From Botryobacter ruber (GTDB lineage Bacteria > Bacteroidota > Bacteroidia > Cytophagales > Hymenobacteraceae): 64,000 nt of DNA. The position numbers and the translations under genes were made by a program. Within the stretch, counting starts at the first letter, position 1. Each line of letters opens with the position of its first letter. The stretch covers positions 186,001 to 250,000 of the forward strand of contig NZ_QCZK02000015.1 in NCBI RefSeq assembly GCF_003347595.2, written 5' to 3'. The notes beneath the pieces were generated by a model that saw nothing but the letters and a program-made list of their open reading frames with translations, was not told where the DNA came from and ran no database searches. Positions 52,029-60,207 of this stretch are shown piece after piece.

Positions 52029-52751
52029 ATGATAAGACTACTATTAACAGCAATTGTTCTGCTTAGTTGTACAGCTAACACAATTGCGCAAATTCAGGCG
52101 GGCACAAAAGTTGTAAGCGGAAGCATAGGTTACAGAAACTCTAGCAAGGAAAGCAAGGGAATACCAAGCAATAATGTAATAGCTCTTAATAAAACAACGA
52201 ATAAGCAGCAGCATTTATACCTGGCGCCAAGCTTTGGTTACTTTATTACAGAAAACTTGGAAGTAGGTGTGGCCTTCCAGTTCCAGAACCGCACCCACAT
52301 AACAAACAATCACTTCACTTACTCCAGAGAGGAATTAAGTAGACCCTATAGAAAAAAAGTACAAGTCTATTCTTTTAGTTCTTATATCGAAAAGTATTTT
52401 TTCATGTCAGAAAAATTTGCTTTCCTGGCTATCGCTTCGGCTGGTTTTAATCAATACAATGATGAATCGAAGCATAGTGGTTTTAATTTTGACGAAAACG
52501 GCAGTATTCAACTTTTAGAGCAAAGTGTTACGAGTAAAAACAGAATTTATTCTGCAGCATTATCACCTGGAATTACTTACTTTGTTTCAGAACGGATAAA
52601 TTTACGAGCTATACTTGGAGGTTTACGATATATCCGTGATGAACATACTAATAAGTATAACTTTGAAAGTAGTTATAAAACCAATCAACTTATTTTAAGT
52701 CTTTCGCCACAAGACTTCAACGTTGGCATGGGCTACTTCTTCAGCCGCTAA
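52029..52751 (+). CDS. Outer-membrane beta-barrel protein (240 residues), paralogue
   Basis: Signal peptide LLLTAIVLLSCTANTIAQ, then strands similar to the gene before it: LYLAPSFGYFITENLEVGVA, SYIEKYFFMSEKFAFLAIAS, AALSPGITYFVSERINLRAI and the last FNVGMGYFFSR. The shared APSFGYFI, PGITYFVS and terminal YFxSR motifs show tandem duplication and divergence. Both genes probably share one promoter. Function unknown; small barrels of this kind are common in Bacteroidota and may be adhesins or structural proteins. Confidence 0.8.
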   Translation: MIRLLLTAIVLLSCTANTIAQIQAGTKVVSGSIGYRNSSKESKGIPSNNVIALNKTTNKQQHLYLAPSFGYFITENLEVGVAFQFQNRTHITNNHFTYSREELSRPYRKKVQVYSFSSYIEKYFFMSEKFAFLAIASAGFNQYNDESKHSGFNFDENGSIQLLEQSVTSKNRIYSAALSPGITYFVSERINLRAILGGLRYIRDEHTNKYNFESSYKTNQLILSLSPQDFNVGMGYFFSR

Positions 52752-52762
52752 CTCCAACACCA

Positions 52763-52797
52763 AAAAGCGCCTGGCTCAACAGAAGTCAGGCGCTTTT
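52763..52797. terminator. Bidirectional terminator
   Basis: AAAAGCGCCTGGCT and AGTCAGGCGCTTTT pair with one mismatch around a 7-base loop, between the converging beta-barrel and GH13 genes. Confidence 0.8.
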
Positions 52798-52811
52798 GAT
52801 TTCACCCTCCC

Positions 52812-54416
52812 CTACTCCAACCTTACAATAATCCCCTCATCCCCACTCAGCGTAATGGTGTCGCTGATGCTGGTACCTTCGCGCTCCGGGTACGTGCTGC
52901 CAACAATCAGGCCCTTGTAATGCTCATGAGCTGCTTTAAAGTAGCAGGGACGGTGGCTCAGGTTCAGGAGAACCAGGAAACGCTGCTCGCCCGCCTGCCT
53001 GATGTAGGCAATCATCTGGTCGTCGGCATGCACGGGAGCGTACTCGCCGATGTGTAAGGCCGGCTCGTCCTGGCGCAGCTGTATCAGCCTCCGGTGGAGC
53101 GAGAGCATCGAAAACGGACTCCCCTGCTGCTCGCTTACGTTCACCCTTCTGAAATATTCCGGCAGCCGCAGCCAGGGCTTTACATTGGAGAAGCCAGCGT
53201 ACTCGCTGTTGTCCCACTGCATGGGCGTGCGAGCCGGGTCGCGGCTCAGGTATTTGTCCGGGATGTTGAGCCCCTGCGGGTCCTGCACTTCTTCGGGCGG
53301 AATGGGTACGTCGCGCATGCCTATCTCGTCGCCGTAGTAGATGGTGGGCGTGCCGCGGAGGGTAAGCAGCAGCATAGCCGCCACGCGGGCCTGTGCCTTG
53401 CCCACCCTGCTGGTGATGCGCGGTTTGTCGTGGTTGCTCAGTACCCAGTTGGGCCAGCCCTCCGGCGGCAGCGCGCCTTCATACTCCGAGATAGCGGCCG
53501 CCAGTAGTTTTGCATCCCAGGGCAATGCGAGCAGCTGGAAATTGAAGGGCAGATGCGCGCCCTGGTTCTCGACACCATAATACGCAACGAGCCTGGAAAT
53601 GGGCAGGTAAATTTCCCCGATCATCACCCGTTCGTCGTACTGGTCCATCAGCTCCCGCATCATCTTTACAATATCGTGCACTTCGGGCTGGTCGGTGGAG
53701 TAAATGGGAAGCAGCTGCCGGTAGGGCAGCTCCAGTGGGTTGTAGTCGGGGTTGGGCGGGTTGTCGCGCAACTGGCTGTCTTTGATCATGTGCCACATCA
53801 CATCTACCCGGAAACCGTCCACGCCCTTGTCGAGCCAGAACCGCATCACATCGAGCATAGCCTGCTGCACCTCGGGGTTGCGCCAGTTCAGATCGGGTTG
53901 CTTTGTATGGAAGGCGTGGTAATAGTACTGCTGCGTGTGCTCGTCCCACTCCCAGGCACTGCCGCCAAACACGCTGAGCCAGTTGTTGGGCTCGGAGTTG
54001 TCGGGCTTGGCATCGTACCAGAGGTACCAGTCGCGCTTGGGGTTGTCGCGCGACGACCTGGACTCCTGGAACCACGGATGCTCGTCGGAGGTGTGGTTGG
54101 GCACCAGGTCCAGCAGCAGCTTCATGTTGCGCGCGTGCACCTGTTTCAGCAGCTCGTCAAAATCTTCCAGGGTACCGAACAGCGGATGGATGCCCCGGTA
54201 ATCGGAAATATCGTACCCAAAATCCGCCATAGGCGACGAGAAAACAGGCGAAAGCCAGATGCCTTTTATGCCCAGCCACTGCAGGTAATCCAAACGGCTG
54301 GTGATGCCGCGCAGGTCGCCGACGCCGTCGCCATCACTGTCCTGGAACGAGCGGGGGTAAACCTGGTAGATAACACCCTCCTGCCACCAAAGATGCTTTT
54401 TCTGATTCTCATTCAT
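52812..54416 (-). CDS. GH13 alpha-glucosidase (oligo-1,6-glucosidase type)
   Basis: The 534-residue glycoside hydrolase of family 13 hydrolyses alpha-glucosidic bonds of short sugars. GVIYQVYPRSFQDSDGDGVG starts the barrel; region I is DLVPNHTSDEHPWF, region II GFRVDVMWHM (nucleophile Asp), region III MIGEIYLP (acid/base Glu) and region IV VLSNHDKPR (third Asp). TIYYGDEIGMRD follows. A C-terminal beta domain ends the chain. No signal peptide, so it acts in the cytoplasm. The second GH13 gene lies just upstream on the same strand, 78 bases away, with a repeat copy between. Confidence 0.93.
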   Translation of the reverse strand: MNENQKKHLWWQEGVIYQVYPRSFQDSDGDGVGDLRGITSRLDYLQWLGIKGIWLSPVFSSPMADFGYDISDYRGIHPLFGTLEDFDELLKQVHARNMKLLLDLVPNHTSDEHPWFQESRSSRDNPKRDWYLWYDAKPDNSEPNNWLSVFGGSAWEWDEHTQQYYYHAFHTKQPDLNWRNPEVQQAMLDVMRFWLDKGVDGFRVDVMWHMIKDSQLRDNPPNPDYNPLELPYRQLLPIYSTDQPEVHDIVKMMRELMDQYDERVMIGEIYLPISRLVAYYGVENQGAHLPFNFQLLALPWDAKLLAAAISEYEGALPPEGWPNWVLSNHDKPRITSRVGKAQARVAAMLLLTLRGTPTIYYGDEIGMRDVPIPPEEVQDPQGLNIPDKYLSRDPARTPMQWDNSEYAGFSNVKPWLRLPEYFRRVNVSEQQGSPFSMLSLHRRLIQLRQDEPALHIGEYAPVHADDQMIAYIRQAGEQRFLVLLNLSHRPCYFKAAHEHYKGLIVGSTYPEREGTSISDTITLSGDEGIIVRLE

Positions 54417-54467
54417 CCTGCTTATCGTTTAGGAATCTTACATCGTACTACTTGTGCTGTTTTTACG

Positions 54468-54502
54468 TTGCTGCAGCTGCCACCACAGCCACTGCTACTG
54501 CT
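54468..54502 (-). repeat. Intergenic 32-bp repeat, copy 18, overlapping a stop codon
   Basis: Reverse copy CTGCAGCTGCCACCACAGCC. Its outer bases supply the last codons and the TAG stop (54495-54497) of the upstream GH13 gene. It lies between two genes of one probable operon. Confidence 0.8.
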
Positions 54503-56132
54503 TTTTCTTCAGTTCGTTCACCCGGAACCACCGGTAGCCATAGCCTTCGAGGTAAATTTCGGTCGTGTGCTCGGCGGTGGGCTCATAATCGGTGTCGCAG
54601 AAAATATCCACAAACTGGCGCGGATGAAACTTACGGGAGGTGATGGAAAACCGGCAGGGCTTGGAAGAAAGGTTATGGGCAAACACCAGGCCATTGCCTT
54701 CCCAGTCGTAGGAATGCACCAGCACCTGGGGCAGGCTTGCCTTCACAACCTTAGGCGTGCCCCAGCCAATTTCCTTACAGTTCTTCCGGATCAGAATCAG
54801 CCGCTTCATCCAGTTCAGCAATGAATTATCGTCGTGCAGCTGCGCTTCCACATTCACCTGTTTAATGCCGAAAGGACCTGTTGTAACGGGCTTCCGGAAG
54901 AGCTTTGAAGTTGGAGCTGATGAGAATCCGCCGTTCGTGCTGCTGTCCCACTGCATGGGGGTGCGTACGCTGGTGCGGCCCGGCAGGTCCAGGTCTTCGC
55001 CCATGCCAATTTCGTCGCCGTACACGATAAGCGGGGAGCCGGGCATGGTAAAGAGCAAGCTGTTCACCATCTCGAGGTGTTTCCGGTCGCCGTTCAGCAT
55101 GGGTGCCAGCCGCCGCCGGATGCCCCGGTTAAAAATGCGCATCTCCGCTTTGGGTGCGAAACGCTTAAACACATCCTGCCGCTCCTTTTCCGACAGGCGC
55201 TCCAGGTCAAGCTCATCGAGGTTTCGCAGAAAGTTGGCCCACTGGCAACGGTAGTGCGGCAGCGGCCTTTCCAGGAATTCAGCCACATGTTCCGCTTCTT
55301 CGCGGGCAAGCGCCAGGAAAATATAGTTATCGAGCAGGAAGTTGAAGAGCATGTTGATGCGGTCGCCCCTGCCATAGTAGAAGCCCAGCTTATCGGGCGT
55401 TACATCAGCCTCAGCCAGCAGAATAGTGGAAGCGCTCTTTTTAGTAGCCGTTTTCCGGAGGCTTTTCAGAAAGGCTGCCGGGCGTTTCACGCTTGTCCCC
55501 GGTGTGCCTTTCCCGCTCAATAAATGTGTTGCCGCATCTACCCGGAAACCGTCAATCCCAAATGCCAGCCAGAACTCGATGATGGATTTTATCTCCTCCT
55601 GCACCTCGGGGTTAGCTACATTCAGGTCCGGCTCAAAGCTGTAGAATTTATGGTGGTAATAAGCTCCCGCCCGCTTTTCGTAAGACCACACGCTGCTTTC
55701 CTCACCCGGGAAAATGTTTTCGGTTTCCTGCTGCGGTTTCTCTTCGCGCCACACATAAAAATCATGAAACTTGGAGGTGGTATCCATGGTGCCGGCCTGA
55801 AACCAGGGATGCTCATCGGAGGTGTGGTGCACGATCAGGTCGATCAGGATGCGGATGTTGCGTTCCCGGGCAGCAGCCACAAAATCGGAAAAGTCCTGCA
55901 GGCTTCCAAGGCGGCTGTCGATGGAGTAGTAGTCTTTCACATCGTAGCCATTGTCGCGGTTTGGGGTGGCGTAAAAAGGCAGCAGCCAGAGGCAGGTAAC
56001 GCCCATTTCGCCCAGGTAGTCGAGGCGGCTGGCCAGTCCTTTAAAATCACCCGTACCATCCCCGTTCCCGTCCTGGAAACTCTCCACATCTACGGCGTAA
56101 AATATCGCATCCTTATACCAGAGTTCATCCAT
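54495..56132 (-). CDS. GH13 protein, trehalose-synthase-like
   Basis: The 545-residue GH13 enzyme resembles trehalose synthase (maltose to trehalose) and relatives. WYKDAIFYAVDVESFQDGNG starts the barrel; DLIVHHTSDEHPWF is region I, GFRVDAATHLL region II (nucleophile Asp) and LLAEADVTPDKLGFYYG region III (acid/base Glu). Region IV reads FLRNLDELDLERLSEKER, where the normal NHD is NLD. YGDEIGMGEDLDLPGR follows. The histidine of NHD usually stabilises the transition state, so activity may differ. The gene ends within a repeat copy. It heads a two-gene operon for short alpha-glucans. Confidence 0.85.
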   Translation of the reverse strand: MDELWYKDAIFYAVDVESFQDGNGDGTGDFKGLASRLDYLGEMGVTCLWLLPFYATPNRDNGYDVKDYYSIDSRLGSLQDFSDFVAAARERNIRILIDLIVHHTSDEHPWFQAGTMDTTSKFHDFYVWREEKPQQETENIFPGEESSVWSYEKRAGAYYHHKFYSFEPDLNVANPEVQEEIKSIIEFWLAFGIDGFRVDAATHLLSGKGTPGTSVKRPAAFLKSLRKTATKKSASTILLAEADVTPDKLGFYYGRGDRINMLFNFLLDNYIFLALAREEAEHVAEFLERPLPHYRCQWANFLRNLDELDLERLSEKERQDVFKRFAPKAEMRIFNRGIRRRLAPMLNGDRKHLEMVNSLLFTMPGSPLIVYGDEIGMGEDLDLPGRTSVRTPMQWDSSTNGGFSSAPTSKLFRKPVTTGPFGIKQVNVEAQLHDDNSLLNWMKRLILIRKNCKEIGWGTPKVVKASLPQVLVHSYDWEGNGLVFAHNLSSKPCRFSITSRKFHPRQFVDIFCDTDYEPTAEHTTEIYLEGYGYRWFRVNELKKKQ

Positions 56133-56244
56133 GCTGTTGTTGCTTTACGTTTGCTGTGGCGCCTTAAAAATTATCCTGTTCTGCTACTCTAACACAAAAC
56201 GGAAAGGCTCCGGCAAGGGTTATATAGCCCTAAAATAATACAAA

Positions 56245-56269
56245 GCGCCTGCCACCACACCTGCTGCAC
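56245..56269 (-). repeat. Intergenic 32-bp repeat, copy 19 (short)
   Basis: Reverse copy GCGCCTGCCACCACACCTGC, shortened, in direct orientation with copy 20, 9 bases away. Confidence 0.65.
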
Positions 56270-56277
56270 ACGTAAAG

Positions 56278-56312
56278 TTCTGCTGCAGCAGCCACCATTC
56301 CCGCTGCTCCTG
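56278..56312 (-). repeat. Intergenic 32-bp repeat, copy 20
   Basis: Reverse copy CTGCTGCAGCAGCCACCATT ending CCCGCTGCTCCTG, in a divergent gap between two start codons. Confidence 0.75.
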
Positions 56313-56371
56313 AAACAAAAACACAGCATGCACACTATATATGGCAGAACAACAGCAACAGCTTTTTACAA

Positions 56372-56860
56372 ATGAAAAAAAACAGGTACCTGGTTCTCCT
56401 CTTTCTCCTGGTGTGGTGTTGCAGCAGCTGCGGCAACTTCCCGAAAGATCCTGAAAACACGCTGGAGAACGTAACAAACGGCACCCTGCTGGTGGGGTAT
56501 TCCGAAAATCCGCCCTGGGTTGTTGCCTCAGACAGTGTGCCCACCGGTATAGAACCGGAACTGATCAAGGCCTTTGCCACAACAATCAACGCCAAAGTAG
56601 CGTGGCAAAACGACACGGAACAAAACCTGTTCGAAGACCTGGAGAAAAAGAAAATCCACCTGGTAATTGCCGGCATCACCAAAAGCAATCCCTGGAAGAA
56701 AAAAGTCGGTTTAACCAGGGTGTATGTACAGCAGGGGAAAAAGAAGCATGTGATAGCAGCCATCCGGGGCGAAAACGCTTTTATCGTGCACCTGGAGCGG
56801 TTCCTGTACGAGCGTGAACAGCAACTAAAAAAACGTGTGCAGCATGAAGAAGTTAAATGA
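56372..56860 (+). CDS. Half-size solute-binding lipoprotein (SBP_bac_3 lobe)
   Basis: The 162-residue protein starts with a lipoprotein signal (LVLLFLLVWCCSSCGNFPKD). The mature part follows the first lobe of periplasmic solute-binding proteins: TLLVGYSENPPWVVASDSVP, TGIEPELIKAFATTINAKVA, and the LVIAGITKSNPWKKKVGLTR segment. Normal family members are about 250 residues and have a second lobe; here the chain ends in a charged helix. It may still bind a ligand weakly or act as a signalling part. No ABC transporter genes are near. It overlaps the CDF gene by 17 bases, so it belongs to the cation block. Confidence 0.75.
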   Translation: MKKNRYLVLLFLLVWCCSSCGNFPKDPENTLENVTNGTLLVGYSENPPWVVASDSVPTGIEPELIKAFATTINAKVAWQNDTEQNLFEDLEKKKIHLVIAGITKSNPWKKKVGLTRVYVQQGKKKHVIAAIRGENAFIVHLERFLYEREQQLKKRVQHEEVK

Positions 56861-57803
56861 TTTTGAATACCCCGACGAGCTGAAGCAGGACTTCAAAAAA
56901 GCCAAACGCCTCGAGTGGCTTACCATTGCCTACCTCATCTCCACATCCCTCGCCATCTATTTTACCATGGGCAACTCGCAGGCCATGAAAACGGCCTGGT
57001 TCGAGGATCTGCTCAGCCTCACCCCGTCCGTTTCTTTTCTGATTGCCTCGCATATTTTCCATAAGTCACCTAACAAAGATTTTCCGTACGGCTACCACCG
57101 CGTCACCAGCATCGCCTACCTGTGCAGCGCATTGGCGCTCTTTTCCATCGGTGGCTTCCTGGTGATTGACTCGGTCATGACGCTGATCATGACAGAACAT
57201 GCCACCATTGGCACCGTGGTAATTTTCGGGCACCAGGTCTGGCTGGGCTACCTGATGATAGCGGCCCTGCTATGGGGAACATTTCCGGCTATTTTTTTAG
57301 GGAAGAAGAAGTTGCCGCTTGCCGAAAAGCTGCACGAAAAAAACCTGTACACCGATGCCAAAATGAACAAAGCCGACTGGATGACCGCCGCTGCCGCCAT
57401 TTTCGGGGTGCTGGGCATTGGCATGGGCTGGTGGTGGGCCGATGCCGTGGCCGCGCTGGTGATCTCAGCCGATATTGTGCACGATGGCTTTGTCAACTTA
57501 AAACAGGCTGTGTTCGACCTGATGGATGAGGTGCCCAAAACCGTGGATAATCAGAAAACAGACCCGCTGGTCGACCAGATAAAAGACACGCTGGCCGCAG
57601 AAAGCTGGATCAAGGACTTTAACATCCGCCTCCGCGAGGAAGGGCACATTTACCTGGGCGAAGGCTTTGTGATCGCAAACCAGGACGATAACCTGACGCA
57701 GCTGGTGGAAGATGCCGCCCGGAAAGTGCAAAAGCTGGATTGGCGCATACAGGAGTTCCTGATCATGCCGGTGAAAAAGCTCCCGGAGAAAGAGAAAGCC
57801 TGA
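56844..57803 (+). CDS. Cation diffusion facilitator family transporter (first CDF)
   Basis: Start at ATG 56844 (319 residues), the third in-frame choice with family support. Six transmembrane helices and a C-terminal cytoplasmic domain fit CDF transporters, which move Zn, Fe, Mn or Co out of the cytoplasm against protons. FPYGYHRVTSIAYL (the Y-G-H/Y-x-R loop) is typical. In helix 5, the usual HxxxD is TDAKMNKADWMTAA: the Asp stays but the His is Met, and helix 2 (KTAWFEDLLSLTPS) is also unlike a standard zinc site. So the ion may not be zinc. Overlaps the gene before it. Confidence 0.85.
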   Translation: MKKLNDFEYPDELKQDFKKAKRLEWLTIAYLISTSLAIYFTMGNSQAMKTAWFEDLLSLTPSVSFLIASHIFHKSPNKDFPYGYHRVTSIAYLCSALALFSIGGFLVIDSVMTLIMTEHATIGTVVIFGHQVWLGYLMIAALLWGTFPAIFLGKKKLPLAEKLHEKNLYTDAKMNKADWMTAAAAIFGVLGIGMGWWWADAVAALVISADIVHDGFVNLKQAVFDLMDEVPKTVDNQKTDPLVDQIKDTLAAESWIKDFNIRLREEGHIYLGEGFVIANQDDNLTQLVEDAARKVQKLDWRIQEFLIMPVKKLPEKEKA

Positions 57804-57855
57804 GCAGACGTAGAGCAAAACACTTACTCCGACAAACAAAATTTTCAAAAGTAAG

Positions 57856-59112
57856 ATGAACACAAACTCCGTCAATATTATTGTAACAGTTTTAGGAGGC
57901 CTTGTTCTGGTGCTGGGACTTGGTTCCAAAAAGCTGGAGAAAAGCCCCTTTCCTGCCACCCTGCTGGCCCTGCTGGTTGGTATTCTGGTTGGCCCGGAAG
58001 TGCTCAACCTGATAGACCCGGAAACATTAGGCAACAAATCTAAAATAATGGAAGTTGCAGCTCGCCTGGTGCTGGGTATCGGGCTGGTAAGTGTGGCGCT
58101 ACGAATTCCGAAGATGTTTCCGCGGCAGAACTGGGGACAGATGCTCACCCTGATTGGCGCAGGCATGGTGCTCATGTGGCTTACCAGTTCGCTGCTGGTT
58201 TACCTGATACTTGGTGTCCCGCTATGGGTGGCGGCCCTGATAGGGGCCATCCTTGCGCCTACCGACCCAATCGCTGCAACGCCTATCGTTACGGGTCCGG
58301 TTGCCGAGAAAAACATCCCGGAAAGAATCCGGAACGCTATCTCGTTTGAATCCGGTGCAAACGACGGACTTAGCTATCTGTTCGTGTACCTGCCGCTCCT
58401 GATGCTGACAAAACCTTCGGATGAAGCGCTCTCTCACTGGCTCACGCACACGCTCCTCTGGGAAGTGCTAGGGGCCACAACATTTGGGTTACTGCTGGGA
58501 TTTGTGGCAGCAAAGCTGCTCCGGTTTGCCGAGAAGCATGACATGATACTGGAAAACTGGCGGCTGGTATACACGGCTGCCTTAGCCCTGGTTGCCGTTG
58601 GGGCAGGCAAGCTTATCCATAGCGATGAGGTGCTGGTTGTGTTTGCAGCTGGAATAACCTTTGTGCAGATTGTGAACGAGGAAGAGCGGGGAGAAGAGGA
58701 ACACGGGCAGGAGGCCATGAATCGCTTTTTCGCTATCCCTGTTTTTGCCCTTCTGGGCACGGCCATTCCCTGGAGCGGCTGGTTCTCGCTTGGCTGGAGC
58801 GGCATCCTGCTCGCAGCTGCCATACTGCTGCTGCGTCGTCCGCCGGTGTTGCTGTTACTTAGCTTTTTCCTGCCAGACCTGCGCAACAAAAAGGATGCTT
58901 TATTTCTCGGTTGGTTCGGGCCAATAGCAGTAGCTGCCATTTATTACAGTTCTTTAGCAGAACATAAGTTAAAGAACCCGCTTTATTGGGATGTGGTAAG
59001 CCTGATTATCTGTGCTTCGGTGGTCGTACATGGTATGAGCGCCACTCCGCTCACGCGCCTGTATGGCTCCAAAACAGGCCTGAAAAAAGCACACAAGACG
59101 GCAGGCAACTAG
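57856..59112 (+). CDS. CPA1-type cation:proton antiporter
   Basis: The 418-residue integral membrane protein with about 12 helices is of the monovalent cation:proton antiporter family. ALIGAILAPTDPIAATPIV contains the unwound-helix TDP motif. FESGANDGLS holds the conserved ND pair that binds the exchanged ions. LVLGIGLVSVALRIPKMFP and a final AELKNPLYWDVVSLII-type helix complete it. It exchanges Na+ or K+ for protons. It is 52 bases after the first CDF and in line with the following CDF and voltage-sensor genes. Confidence 0.9.
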   Translation: MNTNSVNIIVTVLGGLVLVLGLGSKKLEKSPFPATLLALLVGILVGPEVLNLIDPETLGNKSKIMEVAARLVLGIGLVSVALRIPKMFPRQNWGQMLTLIGAGMVLMWLTSSLLVYLILGVPLWVAALIGAILAPTDPIAATPIVTGPVAEKNIPERIRNAISFESGANDGLSYLFVYLPLLMLTKPSDEALSHWLTHTLLWEVLGATTFGLLLGFVAAKLLRFAEKHDMILENWRLVYTAALALVAVGAGKLIHSDEVLVVFAAGITFVQIVNEEERGEEEHGQEAMNRFFAIPVFALLGTAIPWSGWFSLGWSGILLAAAILLLRRPPVLLLLSFFLPDLRNKKDALFLGWFGPIAVAAIYYSSLAEHKLKNPLYWDVVSLIICASVVVHGMSATPLTRLYGSKTGLKKAHKTAGN

Positions 59113-59224
59113 CAACAATGCTTTCCAACATGCTTTTGCTGAATCCATTTACTCTTTTGGCTTTAAGGAAGCAGAAAAACAACTCCTCCGCTTTGGTGTC
59201 GTACCAACAGAAAACTTTAAAACT

Positions 59225-60166
59225 ATGAATGTAAAGTCTTCGAAACTTCCGCTCTACGGTGCCCTGGTGGCTAACCTGGCTATTGCCATTACAAAGTTTA
59301 TCGCCTCCGGCCTCAGTGGCAGTTCCGCCATGTTATCAGAAGGGATACACTCGCTCGTAGATACAGGCAACTCGCTGTTGTTGCTGCTGGGGCTGCGCAA
59401 CAGTCAGAAACCGGCAGACGCCTCGCACCCCTTCGGGCATGGAAAAGAGCTTTACTTCTGGTCGCTTATTGTAGCTATCCTGATATTCGCCGTTGGTGGC
59501 GGGATGTCGATGTACGAAGGCATTACGCACCTGCAGCATCCCGAACCCATTGCAGACCCGACGCTGAGTTACATCGTTATTGCCCTGGCCGTGGTGTTCG
59601 AAGGAATCGCCTGGACCATGGCCTATAAGAGCTTCTCCAAAAGCAGAACCGACAAAAATTTTATCCGGGCCCTCCGCGCCAGTAAAGACCCCGCCACCTT
59701 TACAGTCCTGTTCGAAGATACGGCCGCCATCCTGGGACTGGTAGTTGCCTTCCTGGGCATTTTCCTGAGCCACCAGCTCAACAATCCCTTATTCGACGGA
59801 CTTGCCTCTGTTGTAATTGGTTTAATACTGGCTGCCGTGTCGGTGTTCCTGGTGATTGAAAGTAAAGGGCTGCTGATAGGCGAAGGCGCCAGCCGCCTGG
59901 TGGTGGAAAGTATCAGCCGCTTAACCACCTCCGATCCGGCAGTAGCACAGATTGCCCCGCCGCTTACCATGCACATGGGCCCTTTTGAAATTCTGCTGGC
60001 AATGGATATAAAGTTCAAAAGCGAACTATCGGCTACCGAAATAGAGAAAGCCATTGCCCGGCTCGAAGCCGCTATCTTAAAAAATCACCCCGAAGTAAAG
60101 CGCATCTTCATCGAAGCAAAATCCATCACCTCCAAAAGTGCAGGAGCAACCTCCGCAGGTGTATAA
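59225..60166 (+). CDS. CDF-family transporter, ZnT9-like (second CDF)
   Basis: The 313-residue protein has the first-site motif SEGIHSLVDTGNSLLLL (HxxxD) in helix 2 and SHPFGHGKELYFWSL in the loop. Helix 5 reads ATFTVLFEDTAAILGL, where HxxxD is replaced by VLFED, as in the ZnT9 (SLC30A9-like) branch of the CDF family. That branch is thought to move a different ion or by a different mechanism from classic zinc exporters. A short cytoplasmic C-terminal domain follows. Located 112 bases after the antiporter and 41 before the voltage-sensor gene. Confidence 0.88.
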   Translation: MNVKSSKLPLYGALVANLAIAITKFIASGLSGSSAMLSEGIHSLVDTGNSLLLLLGLRNSQKPADASHPFGHGKELYFWSLIVAILIFAVGGGMSMYEGITHLQHPEPIADPTLSYIVIALAVVFEGIAWTMAYKSFSKSRTDKNFIRALRASKDPATFTVLFEDTAAILGLVVAFLGIFLSHQLNNPLFDGLASVVIGLILAAVSVFLVIESKGLLIGEGASRLVVESISRLTTSDPAVAQIAPPLTMHMGPFEILLAMDIKFKSELSATEIEKAIARLEAAILKNHPEVKRIFIEAKSITSKSAGATSAGV

Positions 60167-60207
60167 TTTTTAAAAGAGCTCATCCGGAAAAAAATACAGA
60201 AGAACGT

